Shown here: piece after piece, positions 10,792 to 19,593 of the stretch
How the letters are laid out: each line of letters starts with the position of its first letter
How positions within the stretch are numbered: the stretch's first letter is position 1
NCBI RefSeq assembly: GCF_003634095.1
Contig: NZ_RBIR01000002.1
Span: 658,191 to 722,190 of the forward strand
Direction of reading: 5' to 3'
From: Arthrobacter oryzae
Lineage (GTDB): Bacteria > Actinomycetota > Actinomycetes > Actinomycetales > Micrococcaceae
Length of the DNA stretch: 64,000 bases
Notes under the pieces: model-generated
Seen by the model: only the letters and a program-made list of their open reading frames with translations
The model's database searches: none
What the model was told of the DNA's origin: nothing
Program-made: the position numbers and the translations under genes

Positions 10792-11685
10792 TCAGGCGGC
10801 GCAGCCGTCGGGGCATCGCAGGGTTTCGGGGCTTGCGGCGCACTCGGCGCAGTAGAGCGTGAGGGTTCGGCAGATTGGATTGGAGCAGTTTTCGAACTTG
10901 CTCGTGGGCGCCGAGCAACGGACACACTCACCGATGGTCTTGGCGTCCTCGCTGAATTCCAGGTGCATGCGCTTGTCGAACACGTACAGGGAGCCCTCCC
11001 ACAGCCCCTGGTCCTTGAAGGTCTCACCGTAGCGGACGATGCCGCCGTCGAGCTGGTACACCTCTTTGAATCCGCGGTTCACCATGAGGCTGGACAGGAC
11101 CTCGCAGCGGATCCCGCCCGTGCAATAGGTGACAACCGGTTTGTCCTTGAGGGCATCGTATTTACCGGAGTCGAGTTCCTTGATGAAGTCATGGGTGGTG
11201 GCGACGTCGGGGACCACCGCATCCTTGAACTTGCCGATCTGAGCCTCGAAGCCGTTGCGCCCGTCGAAGAATACGACCTCATCGCCCTGCTGTTTCTTGG
11301 CATCGATGAGTTCGTGCAGTTCCTCGGGTTTGAGGTGCGTGCCGCCGCCCACCACTCCGTTAGTGTCGACCCTGAGCTCGCCCGGGGCACCGAAGGACAC
11401 AATCTCGTCCCGCACCTTGACACTGAGCCGCGGGAAGTCCGCCGCGCCGCCGTCGGACCACTTCACGTCGATGCCGTGGAAGCCCCGGTACTCACGCGTC
11501 GTCTTGACGTATTGCTTCACGGCGTTCAGTTCCCCGCCTACCGTGGCGTTGATGCCGTCCCTGGAAATGATGATGCGGCCGGTCAGTCCGAGTTTCTCGC
11601 ACAGGGCGCGCTGCCAGAGCCGGACGGCGTCCGGGTCAGCGAGGGGAGTAAATCCGTAAAAGAGCACAATCCTGTTCAAGGCCAC
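10792..11685 (-). CDS. trhO: tRNA uridine(34) hydroxylase, rhodanese-like
   Basis: A 297-residue enzyme of the TrhO (YceA) family that hydroxylates U34 in certain tRNAs. Family order is visible: an N-terminal acylphosphatase-like domain ([15 protein letters not shown]), a rhodanese domain ([19 protein letters not shown]) with active-site loop YCTGGIRCE, and a Cys-rich C-terminus ([23 protein letters not shown]) that may hold metal. GTG 11685 is chosen: it begins the conserved domain and has TACCCT seven bases upstream, so it is probably leaderless. A longer frame to 11937 adds 84 residues with no family resemblance. Confidence 0.93.
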   Translation of the reverse strand: MALNRIVLFYGFTPLADPDAVRLWQRALCEKLGLTGRIIISRDGINATVGGELNAVKQYVKTTREYRGFHGIDVKWSDGGAADFPRLSVKVRDEIVSFGAPGELRVDTNGVVGGGTHLKPEELHELIDAKKQQGDEVVFFDGRNGFEAQIGKFKDAVVPDVATTHDFIKELDSGKYDALKDKPVVTYCTGGIRCEVLSSLMVNRGFKEVYQLDGGIVRYGETFKDQGLWEGSLYVFDKRMHLEFSEDAKTIGECVRCSAPTSKFENCSNPICRTLTLYCAECAASPETLRCPDGCAA

Positions 11686-11802
11686 GCATTTAAGGGTACT
11701 GGGTGCGACGAACGGCCGGGCGACAATCACAATTGGATAAGCAAGCGCTGTTCCCCAACCCGGCCACTGTTGCTTGTGGCACGGCTGGAATACGCTCTTC
11801 AC

Positions 11803-12495
11803 ATGAGTCTTGACGCCATGGTTGAAGACACCACTCACCTGCTGGAAATCTGGGTGGCCGGTTGGGCAGGTTGTCGCGGATATGAGACGCGCAGGGAGGG
11901 GCGGTTCCCTGCGGCTTTCCGCGCGGACACCACCCACCAGTGGGAATATTTCGCCTATGACCCGACCGGTGCGGAATTCGCGGATCTGGCGGCCAAGACG
12001 GCCGAGATGCCGGCGAGGGTCCTCACGATCCTCACCAACGATGTGGCACGGTACTCACAGTTGGGCCAGCAGAATGGCCTCCAGGTCACCTCGGCTTCCC
12101 AGACCATGATGATCGTGGACATGGAGACCCAGGACGCGGAGGACCCCTGGCTTTCGGACGACGACCTCAAATTGGAAACCTCCCGGACGGACGGCGTCCA
12201 TCATGCCGTGGTCCGCGCGGCCGACGAGGTGGCGGCAAGCGGGCGCGTATTTGTGGTCGGACACACGGCGATCTTCGACAAGATCATGACCGCGGAGGCC
12301 TACCAGCGGCGAGGATTGGGCAGTTTCATCATGAAGGCCCTGGCGGCGCAGGCCTTTGAACACGACGTCGACTCCGGTCTGTTGCTCGCATCACTGGACG
12401 GCCAGAAACTCTATTCCCACCTCGGCTGGCGCACGGTCTGCCATGTTCTGATGCTGTCAACATCCGATGAAGGTGCCGACCTGTCCGTGGGCTGA
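11803..12495 (+). CDS. GNAT-family N-acetyltransferase
   Basis: A 230-residue cytosolic protein. The acetyl-CoA binding motif A is [20 protein letters not shown] near residues 166-185, followed by [10 protein letters not shown], typical of GNAT motif B. The N-terminal half is less conserved. The acceptor is unknown. The start is ATG 11803: TACGCT lies at 11791-11796, six bases before it, so the transcript is probably leaderless. An upstream in-frame opening across 10783-11802 is antisense to trhO and is not part of the gene. Confidence 0.8.
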   Translation: MSLDAMVEDTTHLLEIWVAGWAGCRGYETRREGRFPAAFRADTTHQWEYFAYDPTGAEFADLAAKTAEMPARVLTILTNDVARYSQLGQQNGLQVTSASQTMMIVDMETQDAEDPWLSDDDLKLETSRTDGVHHAVVRAADEVAASGRVFVVGHTAIFDKIMTAEAYQRRGLGSFIMKALAAQAFEHDVDSGLLLASLDGQKLYSHLGWRTVCHVLMLSTSDEGADLSVG

Positions 12496-12753
12496 CGTTC
12501 TGCGGGACTTGCCCCGGAGCGATTCCCTGGACGCGACTGCCGCTGGCAGCCGTCCTGCATATTCCCGCTACGGTCATAGCTGCCGTCATGTTCCCAGGAC
12601 CGGCATGGCACCGGCTCCGACGCCCGGGCAGCGCGCCGTTTCCCCGAACCGTTGGCCGTCTGCTGTGCCGCGGCCAGCGGGGCCGGCGGACTTCCGGGCA
12701 CGGGGGACTGCAGGGCACGGGGTCGATTTGAGGCCGGATGAAAGAATGTGTGA

Positions 12754-15186
12754 GTGAACCCGCATGAGTCCCTGATTCCGCTGCTGGGCCGAGGTCCGGA
12801 CCCGGAACAGCTCCGTCATGTGCGAACCATTCCCGCCCGCCAAGCCGTCAATGCGCCGTGGCCGGACTGGTCCCACCCGGATCTTGTGGCGGCCTACGGT
12901 TCCTTGGGCATCCATGAGCCCTATCTTCACCAGGTCCGGGCCGCCGAGCTCGCCCACGCCGGAGAGCACGTGGTCATTGCCACCGGCACGGCGTCCGGCA
13001 AGTCCCTGGCGTATCAGCTCCCCGCCCTGGACGCGATCCACCGTTCCGAGCTCAGGGTTCTGGCCGATCCCGGGAAGATTCACGACGACGGCGCCGTCAC
13101 CCTTTATCTCTCCCCCACCAAGGCCCTGGCGGCCGACCAGCTGGCCGCTATCCGGTCCCTGAAACTCCCCACCGTCCGGGCCGAAACCTACGATGGTGAC
13201 ACCGACCCCGCCTCCCGGCGCTGGATCCGGGACCACGCGAACTTTATCCTCGCGAACCCGGACATGCTGCACTTCGGCATCCTCCCGAACCATGCTTGGT
13301 GGGCCAGGTTCTTCAGGCGCCTCCGCTACGTGATCGTCGACGAGGCCCACAGCTACCGCGGCGTCTTCGGTTCCCATGTGGCGAACCTGATGCGGCGCCT
13401 GCGGCGGATCTGTGCCTACTACAGCCCAAGCGGATCGCACCCGGGGCCCGTGTTCATTGCGGCCTCCGCCACGGCCTCCGAGCCCGGGAAATCCTTCGGC
13501 AGGCTGATCGGCGCCCCGGTGCGTGCCGTTTCCGAAGACAGCTCGCCCCATGGGTCCACCACCGTGGCGTTCTGGGAACCGGCGCTGACCGAACTCCGGG
13601 GCGAAAACGGTGCCAAGGAGCGCCGGACCGCCGTCGCCGAGACCGCCGATCTGCTGGCCAATCTGGTGTCCTCCCGCACCCGCACGATTGCCTTCATCAA
13701 ATCCAGGCGTGGGGCCGAGACGATTGCTTCCATCGCCAAGCGCCTCCTCGATGAGGTGGACCCCAGCCTGCCTCAGCGGGTGGCCGCCTACCGATCGGGC
13801 TACCTGCCGGAGGAGCGACGGGCCCTGGAAAAGTCGCTGCGCTCGGGAGAGCTGCTGGGTGTCTCAAGCACATCCGCGCTTGAGCTGGGCATCGACATTT
13901 CCGGTCTCGACGCCGTGCTGGTGGCCGGCTGGCCCGGTACCCGGGCGTCCTTGTTCCAACAGATCGGCCGGGCGGGCCGCGCCGGGCAGGACGCAATCGC
14001 GGCGTTCGTGGCCAGCGATGACCCGCTGGACACCTACCTGGTCAATCACCCCGAGGCGATTTTCGACGTGTCGGTGGAGGCCACAGTTTTCGATCCCTCC
14101 AATCCCTATGTCCTCGGCCCGCATCTCTGCGCCGCCGCCGCGGAACTTCCGCTGGGGTTCGCCGAACTGGAACTCTTCGGAGCAACCTCCGAAAGGCTCC
14201 TGGATCGACTGGTTGCGCAGGGCTACCTGCGCAAGCGGCCGGCCGGATGGTTCTGGACCCACCCGCAAAGTGCCGCCGCCATGGTGAACCTGCGGGCAGA
14301 CGGCGGGGGTCCGGTGAGCATCGTCGATGCCGACACGGGCTCCTTGCTCGGCACCATGGATTCGCCCCAAACCCACTACCAAGCCCATACCGGCGCCATT
14401 TACGTCCATCAGGGTGACAGCTACGTGGTGGAAGACCTGAACGAGGACGATCATTGTGTGGTCGTGCGCCGGGCGAACCCCGACTACTACACCACGGCCC
14501 GGGACGTGACCCAGATCGAGGTCCTCGAAACGGAGCGCACCACACAGTGGGGCGACGTGGCCGTACATTTCGGCGATGTGAAAGTCACCACCCAAGTGGT
14601 CTCCTTCCAGCGCAAGGCGTTGATTTCTAACGAGATCCTCGGCGAAGAACCCTTGCAGCTGGGCGCCCGCGACCTGTTCACGAAGGCGGTCTGGTTTGTC
14701 ATGGACAACCGCTCGCTGACCGGGGCGGGACTGATCGAAGCTCAGTTCCCCGGGGCCCTGCATGCCGCCGAGCACGCGGCCATCGGTCTCCTGCCGCTCG
14801 TGGCTTCCAGTGACCGCTGGGACATCGGCGGGGTCTCCACGGCCATTCATGCCGACACCGGAGTGCCCACCATCTTCGTCTACGACGGCCATCCCGGCGG
14901 GGCCGGTTTCGCCGAACGCGGCTACGACAAGGCCCGGTTGTGGCTGACTGCCACGCGGGACGCCATCCAGGCCTGCGAATGCGAGTCCGGCTGCCCGTCC
15001 TGTGTGCAGTCCCCCAAGTGCGGCAACAAGAACAATCCTCTCGACAAGGACGCTGCCGTCACACTGATCGATGTGCTGCTCCACGACGCCGGCGAGCAGA
15101 TGAACCCCGCCCGCCCGGATACGGCATCGGCCGGAACAGCAGCCGGGACGTCGGCAGAGAATCCCGTCCAACCCCTCCGCGCCTGA
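12754..15186 (+). CDS. DEAD/DEAH-box helicase with DUF1998 domain (YprA/MrfA type)
   Basis: A 810-residue superfamily 2 helicase. Walker A is ATGTASGKS (about 76-84), the DEAH box is VIVDEAHSYRG (196-199), and motif VI is QQIGRAGRAG. The C-terminal DUF1998 region carries the cysteine cluster CECESGCPSCVQSPKCGNKN (about 741-760), which binds zinc in MrfA. MrfA works in repair of mitomycin-type DNA lesions, and a repair role here follows from family knowledge. The start is GTG 12754, with AAGAAT six bases upstream. It lies convergent to the tad-like genes, an arrangement seen in many actinobacteria (the helicase/secretion neighbourhood). Confidence 0.92.
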   Translation: MNPHESLIPLLGRGPDPEQLRHVRTIPARQAVNAPWPDWSHPDLVAAYGSLGIHEPYLHQVRAAELAHAGEHVVIATGTASGKSLAYQLPALDAIHRSELRVLADPGKIHDDGAVTLYLSPTKALAADQLAAIRSLKLPTVRAETYDGDTDPASRRWIRDHANFILANPDMLHFGILPNHAWWARFFRRLRYVIVDEAHSYRGVFGSHVANLMRRLRRICAYYSPSGSHPGPVFIAASATASEPGKSFGRLIGAPVRAVSEDSSPHGSTTVAFWEPALTELRGENGAKERRTAVAETADLLANLVSSRTRTIAFIKSRRGAETIASIAKRLLDEVDPSLPQRVAAYRSGYLPEERRALEKSLRSGELLGVSSTSALELGIDISGLDAVLVAGWPGTRASLFQQIGRAGRAGQDAIAAFVASDDPLDTYLVNHPEAIFDVSVEATVFDPSNPYVLGPHLCAAAAELPLGFAELELFGATSERLLDRLVAQGYLRKRPAGWFWTHPQSAAAMVNLRADGGGPVSIVDADTGSLLGTMDSPQTHYQAHTGAIYVHQGDSYVVEDLNEDDHCVVVRRANPDYYTTARDVTQIEVLETERTTQWGDVAVHFGDVKVTTQVVSFQRKALISNEILGEEPLQLGARDLFTKAVWFVMDNRSLTGAGLIEAQFPGALHAAEHAAIGLLPLVASSDRWDIGGVSTAIHADTGVPTIFVYDGHPGGAGFAERGYDKARLWLTATRDAIQACECESGCPSCVQSPKCGNKNNPLDKDAAVTLIDVLLHDAGEQMNPARPDTASAGTAAGTSAENPVQPLRA

Positions 15187-15201
15187 GCGCGGTCTTCGGC
15201 A

Positions 15202-15289
15202 GGTCACCGGCCGTCACGGGAGGGACCCTTTCCCAGACCCCGGCGGGTCACCGGCCGTCACGGGAGGGACCCTTTCCCAGACCCCGGCG
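15202..15289. repeat. Exact 44-bp tandem duplication at the helicase/tad junction
   Basis: 15202-15245 and 15246-15289 are identical over 44 bases. The second copy holds the last codons and stop of the TadE-like gene; the first lies just past it, 15 bases after the helicase stop. Confidence 0.95.
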
Positions 15290-15695
15290 GCGGTCCGGCC
15301 CGGGCCAGCCCGGTGGCCGTGCCGAGCACCGGTCCGGCGCTGAGCTGCGTGCGGACCTGAACTGTCGCGTCCGGGCCCTCAATACAGGCGACCAGTGTGG
15401 CGTTGTTCTGCAGGGCGACCTGCCGGGCCACGGTACAGGGCTCGCCGGGGGTGATTCCCCGGGCGGCGTCCGCGGCAGCGAGTGCCGCGAGGTCGGCGGC
15501 CGCCGCAGCCTTGGACGCCGCAACGGCCGACTGGGCGAGTAGCAGCAGCAACACCGTCGCCATGATGACGAGGAGCCCGAGACCCAGGGCCAGGACCGTT
15601 CCGGAGCCACGCTCCCGAGGCCGCCGGCGGCAGGGGTCACGGGGAACGTGCGGATACCGGGGCGACGCGTGGTTCCGGACAGCAACCGAAGTCAT
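15258..15695 (-). CDS. Rv3654c-family TadE-like pseudopilin
   Basis: A 145-residue protein with a basic N-terminus, then RERGSGTVLALGLGLLVIMA, a glycine followed by a hydrophobic helix as in TadE-like pseudopilins, and a short periplasmic part with two cysteines. It is the last gene of the tad-like operon. ATG 15695 overlaps the preceding stop by four bases (ATGA), which implies coupled translation. It corresponds to the helicase/secretion-neighbourhood TadE-like family. The exact role in the pilus or secretion apparatus is not known. Confidence 0.8.
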   Translation of the reverse strand: MTSVAVRNHASPRYPHVPRDPCRRRPRERGSGTVLALGLGLLVIMATVLLLLLAQSAVAASKAAAAADLAALAAADAARGITPGEPCTVARQVALQNNATLVACIEGPDATVQVRTQLSAGPVLGTATGLARAGPPPGSGKGSLP

Positions 15696-16147
15696 GCGGG
15701 CTGCCGCGAAGCACCGGCGGCGCCCTCTGACCGCGGCTGGGCCGCCCCGGCGGCCTCCGATCGGACCCAAGCACTGGCGCTGAGGGTCCACGGAATGAGC
15801 GCCCCGACCGCCCCGGGGACGCGGCCGGAAACCGTGACCCTGAGCCAGGCGCCGTCGAGGGCCACCTCCGACCCTGCCGTTTCGCCGGCGAGCCGGCGGA
15901 CGATGCCGCCGACTTCGCCAGCCGGGGCGCCCCTCGCCAGCGCACGGGCACCGCCCCGGGCCGCCTCTTCGACGCGGAGCTGCGTCACGCCGGCTGCCGA
16001 GCCCGCGAGCAGAAGGGCGAGCAGGAGGACGACGGCGGGCAGCGCCACGGCAAACTCCGCAGTGACGGCACCGCGGCAGTCCGGGGCAGGCGCCGGATCC
16101 GGCCGAGCGCTGCCGCCACCACCCCTGCCGAGCCAGTCCGCCTTCAT
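15692..16147 (-). CDS. tadE: TadE-family pseudopilin
   Basis: A 151-residue membrane pseudopilin. DCRGAVTAEFAVALPAVVLL shows the prepilin-like pattern: Gly, a Glu at position +5 (counting after Gly), then a hydrophobic helix that anchors the subunit until it enters the fibre. A periplasmic domain of about 80 residues follows. Its ATG overlaps the stop of the upstream pilin-like gene by four bases. In Tad systems such minor subunits initiate or cap Flp-type pili. No prepilin peptidase gene is present in this locus, so processing would need one encoded elsewhere. Confidence 0.82.
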   Translation of the reverse strand: MKADWLGRGGGGSARPDPAPAPDCRGAVTAEFAVALPAVVLLLALLLAGSAAGVTQLRVEEAARGGARALARGAPAGEVGGIVRRLAGETAGSEVALDGAWLRVTVSGRVPGAVGALIPWTLSASAWVRSEAAGAAQPRSEGAAGASRQPA

Positions 16148-16428
16148 GGCAGCGTCAGCGCAGTCCGGATGAGGTTCAGGAGGAAACCTCGGACCTCATC
16201 GCTGCGCATGATGAACACGAGGATCCCGGCGAACCCCACGGCGGCGAGAGTTGCGATGGCATACTCGGCGGTCGCCATTCCCGCCTGCGCCGAGGGCGGC
16301 CTCCTCCGCCCGTGGGGCTGAACCGGAACAACCGAGCTGGCGCCCGGGTAAATCTCGTACACCTTGGCAACGCCGTCCTCCCCGGCGTCGATGCGATTCG
16401 CAGCGGGAGTGTCCTGATTGATTGACAT
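16144..16428 (-). CDS. DUF4244 Flp-like pilin candidate
   Basis: A 94-residue protein with a roughly 50-residue hydrophilic leader, then AGMATAEYAIATLAAVGFAG and a single hydrophobic helix near the C-terminus. G-M-A-T-A-E-Y-A resembles the cleavage site and Glu+5/Tyr+6 of Flp pilins, and the mature part of about 40 residues is Flp-sized. It is therefore the best candidate for the major fibre subunit. ATG 16428 is preceded by a GAAGGAAAG Shine-Dalgarno, the strongest in the locus, which fits a highly expressed subunit. The 291 bases upstream (16429-16719) contain no gene and probably its own promoter. Confidence 0.8.
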   Translation of the reverse strand: MSINQDTPAANRIDAGEDGVAKVYEIYPGASSVVPVQPHGRRRPPSAQAGMATAEYAIATLAAVGFAGILVFIMRSDEVRGFLLNLIRTALTLP

Positions 16429-16719
16429 CTGCTTTCCTTCCACGGGACGCCGGCAGGATTGCCGGCTGATCCGACTCTCCCGGCTTCGGGGTTGCGCGGT
16501 AAGCCCTGAAGTCCGCCAAGTGGAAAACTTCGGCGTCACCATAGCCACGGCGTGCTGTGGGGGAGAACTCACCGGCTGCCGCTCTGCAGAACAACGAACG
16601 ACCACTGAACGACCAGCGACCCAACTACTGCCCGACAGCCGACCGTCAACGGGCGCCGCCGGGCAGGCTGGACCCCGCCCCCCCGGCGTTGGCCCGCGAC
16701 GCTGCCGGGACGGCCCGCA

Positions 16720-17322
16720 TTAGTGCGGGAGCAGCCCCAGGAGCACGGGGACGACGCCGAGGCATACAAACGCCGGCAGGGAGCACAGGCCCAGGGGCAC
16801 TACGAGCTTCACGCCGAGGGCCGCCGCGCCCTGCTCGGCGGCCCTGTTCCGTTCGCGGCGAAGGCGGGCCGCCTGGGCGTAGAGGAGAGCCGCGGAAGGG
16901 GCGCCCGTAAGCGCCGCAAAGGCCAGGGCGTCGCGCAGGGCAAGAAGCTGGGACGACTGGGCCCCTGAACTGCGCCATGCCGTGTCCCAATCCGCGCCGA
17001 TGGCGAGGGCTGACACAACCGGCCGAAGCTGGCGCTCGAGTTCCGGTGGCACCAGCGCGGCGATGAGCTCCAGGGAACGGCCAAGCCCGGCTCCGGCATC
17101 CAGCATGGCGCCGACCAGTTCCAGCATCATGGCGGTGTCCCGCAAACCCGGGAAGCCTTCACGCCCGTGCCCGCCGACGTAGGGATCACCGCGGGTCCCG
17201 TCGGCGGGAGCCTGAACCTGGCGCCGGAGCCGTCGGCGCCCACGGCCCGGGTGTGCCAGGATCACAACGGCAGCACTGGCAAGGCTCACTGCCACGAGGG
17301 CACCGGCGAGTCCCGGCCTCAT
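16720..17322 (-). CDS. tadC: Type II secretion F-domain protein (TadC-like)
   Basis: A 200-residue inner-membrane platform protein. It has an N-terminal membrane helix, a cytosolic T2SSF four-helix domain (DTAMMLELVGAMLDAGAGLG, LERQLRPVVSALAIGADWDT) and two C-terminal membrane helices (VKLVVPLGLCSLPAFVCLGV). It is shorter than canonical TadC, as usual in the Rv3657c-like family. It lies 16 bases after the TadB-like gene and probably pairs with it to form the assembly platform. Confidence 0.85.
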   Translation of the reverse strand: MRPGLAGALVAVSLASAAVVILAHPGRGRRRLRRQVQAPADGTRGDPYVGGHGREGFPGLRDTAMMLELVGAMLDAGAGLGRSLELIAALVPPELERQLRPVVSALAIGADWDTAWRSSGAQSSQLLALRDALAFAALTGAPSAALLYAQAARLRRERNRAAEQGAAALGVKLVVPLGLCSLPAFVCLGVVPVLLGLLPH

Positions 17323-17338
17323 GGCGGCGGTCGGGGAA

Positions 17339-18256
17339 TCATGTCGGATCTCCCGCCGCGGCCCTGACGAGCCCCGAGGACCACAACCGACCGGCGGCGG
17401 TCAGGGCTGCACCGGCGGCCAACGCCGCGAGACCCCACGGGTTCTGCACGAGTGTCGCTGCCGGATCCACGCCGAGCAGCAAGCCAAGGCCCAGCCCCGA
17501 CAGGGGCAGCCACGTCAGCAGGCGCACGGTGGCCCGCGGGCCCGCCAACGCGGTCTGCCGGGCGGCCTCGGCGTCATCCTCGGTCTCCAGATGCGCTGCA
17601 AAGCGGGTCAGCACGTCGGCCAGCGGGCACCCGCTGGCCTCGGCGGTGTCGAAGCATGCGCCGAGCTCGCCCCACACCCGCCGGTCGCGGCCGAGACGGA
17701 CACGCCCCGCCGCCTTGGCGGCTGTTCCGTCGCTGCCACCGCCGGCGGCTTCCCCGGAGACCTCGCGGCGGATGGCCTCGGCCACGGAGGACCCCCGCAG
17801 GGCGGCCCCGCGTGCGGCCGCGAGGATCCTGAGCGATCCGGGGTCCAGCACCGGTCCGGAGACCTCACCGGTCCCGTCGCGGTCACGTCCGTGGGCCGCG
17901 CGGTTGACCGCAGACCCCTCCCGGCGTGCAGCCCCGCCGTACAAAATCCACAATTCGTCCCACAGCCGGGCTGGGCTGCGCCCTCCTTTCAGGAGTGCGG
18001 CCAGTTGCTGGACCACCACGGTCATCGGGACGGCCTCCGAGGGTCCCCCGCCAAACCAGCGGCCCGCGCCGGGGAAGGCCTCCCGGACAGCCCGCAGCGG
18101 CCGGGGTCGCCGTTCCTCGCCGGCCGCGGAGCTCCGCAGGCTCGCCCCCGTCAGTGCCCTCCGGGCCCGGCGGGCCGCGGCGCCCGGGGCGGCAAGTGCC
18201 AGCCACAAGGCCGGGACCAGAACCAGCCCAAGGACGACGACCAGGGGCCCGGTCAT
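17339..18256 (-). CDS. tadB: Type II secretion F-domain protein (TadB-like)
   Basis: A 305-residue inner-membrane protein with an N-terminal helix (MTGPLVVVLGLVLVPALWLA), a large cytosolic T2SSF domain (QQLAALLKGGRSPARLWDEL, DTAEASGCPLADVLTRFAAH) and C-terminal helices. ATG 18256 overlaps the ATPase stop by one base (TGATG), so translation is coupled and stoichiometry with the ATPase is likely fixed. A longer open frame reaching into the ATPase gene is rejected in favour of this start. It is expected to dock the TadA-type ATPase. Confidence 0.85.
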   Translation of the reverse strand: MTGPLVVVLGLVLVPALWLALAAPGAAARRARRALTGASLRSSAAGEERRPRPLRAVREAFPGAGRWFGGGPSEAVPMTVVVQQLAALLKGGRSPARLWDELWILYGGAARREGSAVNRAAHGRDRDGTGEVSGPVLDPGSLRILAAARGAALRGSSVAEAIRREVSGEAAGGGSDGTAAKAAGRVRLGRDRRVWGELGACFDTAEASGCPLADVLTRFAAHLETEDDAEAARQTALAGPRATVRLLTWLPLSGLGLGLLLGVDPAATLVQNPWGLAALAAGAALTAAGRLWSSGLVRAAAGDPT

Positions 18257-19593
18257 CACGGGGTCGACGGCAGCGGCGTTTCGCCGCCGCACTCCGCCAG
18301 GTGCGCCGCTGCCCGGGCCAGATGCGGCGCGGAGCCGGTTGCTGAGGCCATCCCGGGATCCAGCCCGAGCCGGCCCGCCAACTGCGGCCACGCCGGCCCG
18401 AAGGACACATGGCCCCTCAGCAGTTCCAGGGCGGCGGTGACAGCCAGCCCGGACTCCTGTGCTTCCAGAACAGCGATGCTTGCGACCTGGCGTCCCGTCG
18501 CGGTCCGTTCGACGTGGACCACGGCGTCGATGGCACTCGCCACCTGCAGGCGCACGGCGTCCTGGCCCATGCCGGCGAGCGCACCGAGCGCCGCGAGCCG
18601 GGCGGGAACGGCCGCCGCCGCATTCGCGTGGATGGTCCCGCCGCCTCCGGCATGTCCGGTATTCATGGCGGAAAGCAGTTCCCGGACCTCCGCGCCGCGG
18701 CATTCGCCCACCACCAGACGGTCCGGCCGCATCCTGAGTGCCTGCCGGACCAGCTCGCCCAAGTCCACGGCACCGCCGCCCTCCAAGTTCCCGTGCCGGG
18801 ACTCGAGCGAGACGACGTGCGGGTGGACGGGATTCAGTTCCGCGGCATCCTCAATCAGGACGAGCCGTTCCCGGGGATGGCACAACCCCAGCAACGTGGC
18901 CAGCAATGTGGTTTTCCCCGAGCCGGTGGCCCCGCTAATGAGAAAGCTCAGCCTGGCCGCCACCATGCGCTCGAGGACAGCCTGGACCAGGGCACCGAGC
19001 GCTCCCGGTCCGAACATGCCGTCCCGCCTGAGCTCGGGCATGGAGAAGACCGTGGCCCGGCGGATTCGGACGCTCAAGAGAGTTCCCGCGGTGGAAATCG
19101 GCGGCAGCACCGCGTGCACCCTGAAGCCGCCGTCCAGCCTGACGTCGACGCAGGGCGAGCCGTCATCCAGGCGGCGGCCGCCGGCTGCCACTAGCCTCGC
19201 GGCAAGGGCACGGATCTGCTGCTCCCCGGAAAACACGACCGGGGCCCGTTCCAGCCCGTCGCCGCGGTCCAGCCAGACCGAGTCCGGTCCGTTGACGAAA
19301 ATATCCGTCACGGCCGCATCCCGGGTCAGCGGTTGCAGGAGCCCCAGTCCGTTCAGTTCGGCGCTGATGCCCTCCACCGCGGCCAGCGCGCCGGCCGTGC
19401 CGAGCAGCCGTCCGCTCGCCTGGACCGCCGCGGCGACCCGCGACGGGGTTACCGGAGCGGCATCGGCCATGACCGACGCGCGCACGGATTCGAGCAGCTT
19501 TTCGTCGAAAAATCCCGGCGGGCGGACGCGCGCCCGCGCGCGGCGGAAGGCCTGATCCGGTTCAGCAGGTTCCGCAGCCGAATGGGCGCTCAT
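18256..19593 (-). CDS. tadA: TadA/CpaF-family secretion ATPase
   Basis: A 445-residue hexameric ATPase that powers Tad pilus assembly at the cytosolic membrane face. The N2 domain has DIFVNGPDSVWLDRG near residue 97. Walker A is GATGSGKTT (221-229), the Asp box LVLIEDAAEL follows, then Walker B-like RPDRLVVGECRGAEVRELL and the His box GGTIHANAA. All catalytic elements look intact. The start overlaps the upstream gene's stop by one base. With the F-domain proteins and pilin-like genes downstream it forms one operon. Confidence 0.95.
   Translation of the reverse strand: MSAHSAAEPAEPDQAFRRARARVRPPGFFDEKLLESVRASVMADAAPVTPSRVAAAVQASGRLLGTAGALAAVEGISAELNGLGLLQPLTRDAAVTDIFVNGPDSVWLDRGDGLERAPVVFSGEQQIRALAARLVAAGGRRLDDGSPCVDVRLDGGFRVHAVLPPISTAGTLLSVRIRRATVFSMPELRRDGMFGPGALGALVQAVLERMVAARLSFLISGATGSGKTTLLATLLGLCHPRERLVLIEDAAELNPVHPHVVSLESRHGNLEGGGAVDLGELVRQALRMRPDRLVVGECRGAEVRELLSAMNTGHAGGGGTIHANAAAAVPARLAALGALAGMGQDAVRLQVASAIDAVVHVERTATGRQVASIAVLEAQESGLAVTAALELLRGHVSFGPAWPQLAGRLGLDPGMASATGSAPHLARAAAHLAECGGETPLPSTP

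Noticed and set aside
10783..11802. Upstream extension of the GNAT gene by 340 codons
   Set aside because: It is antisense to trhO; the leaderless signal and the GNAT fold both begin at 11803.
17321..19555. A 744-codon plus-strand open frame opposite the tad genes
   Set aside because: TadA and TadB motifs on the minus strand are complete and coupled by stop-start overlaps; the opposite frame is low-complexity Arg/Pro/Ala.
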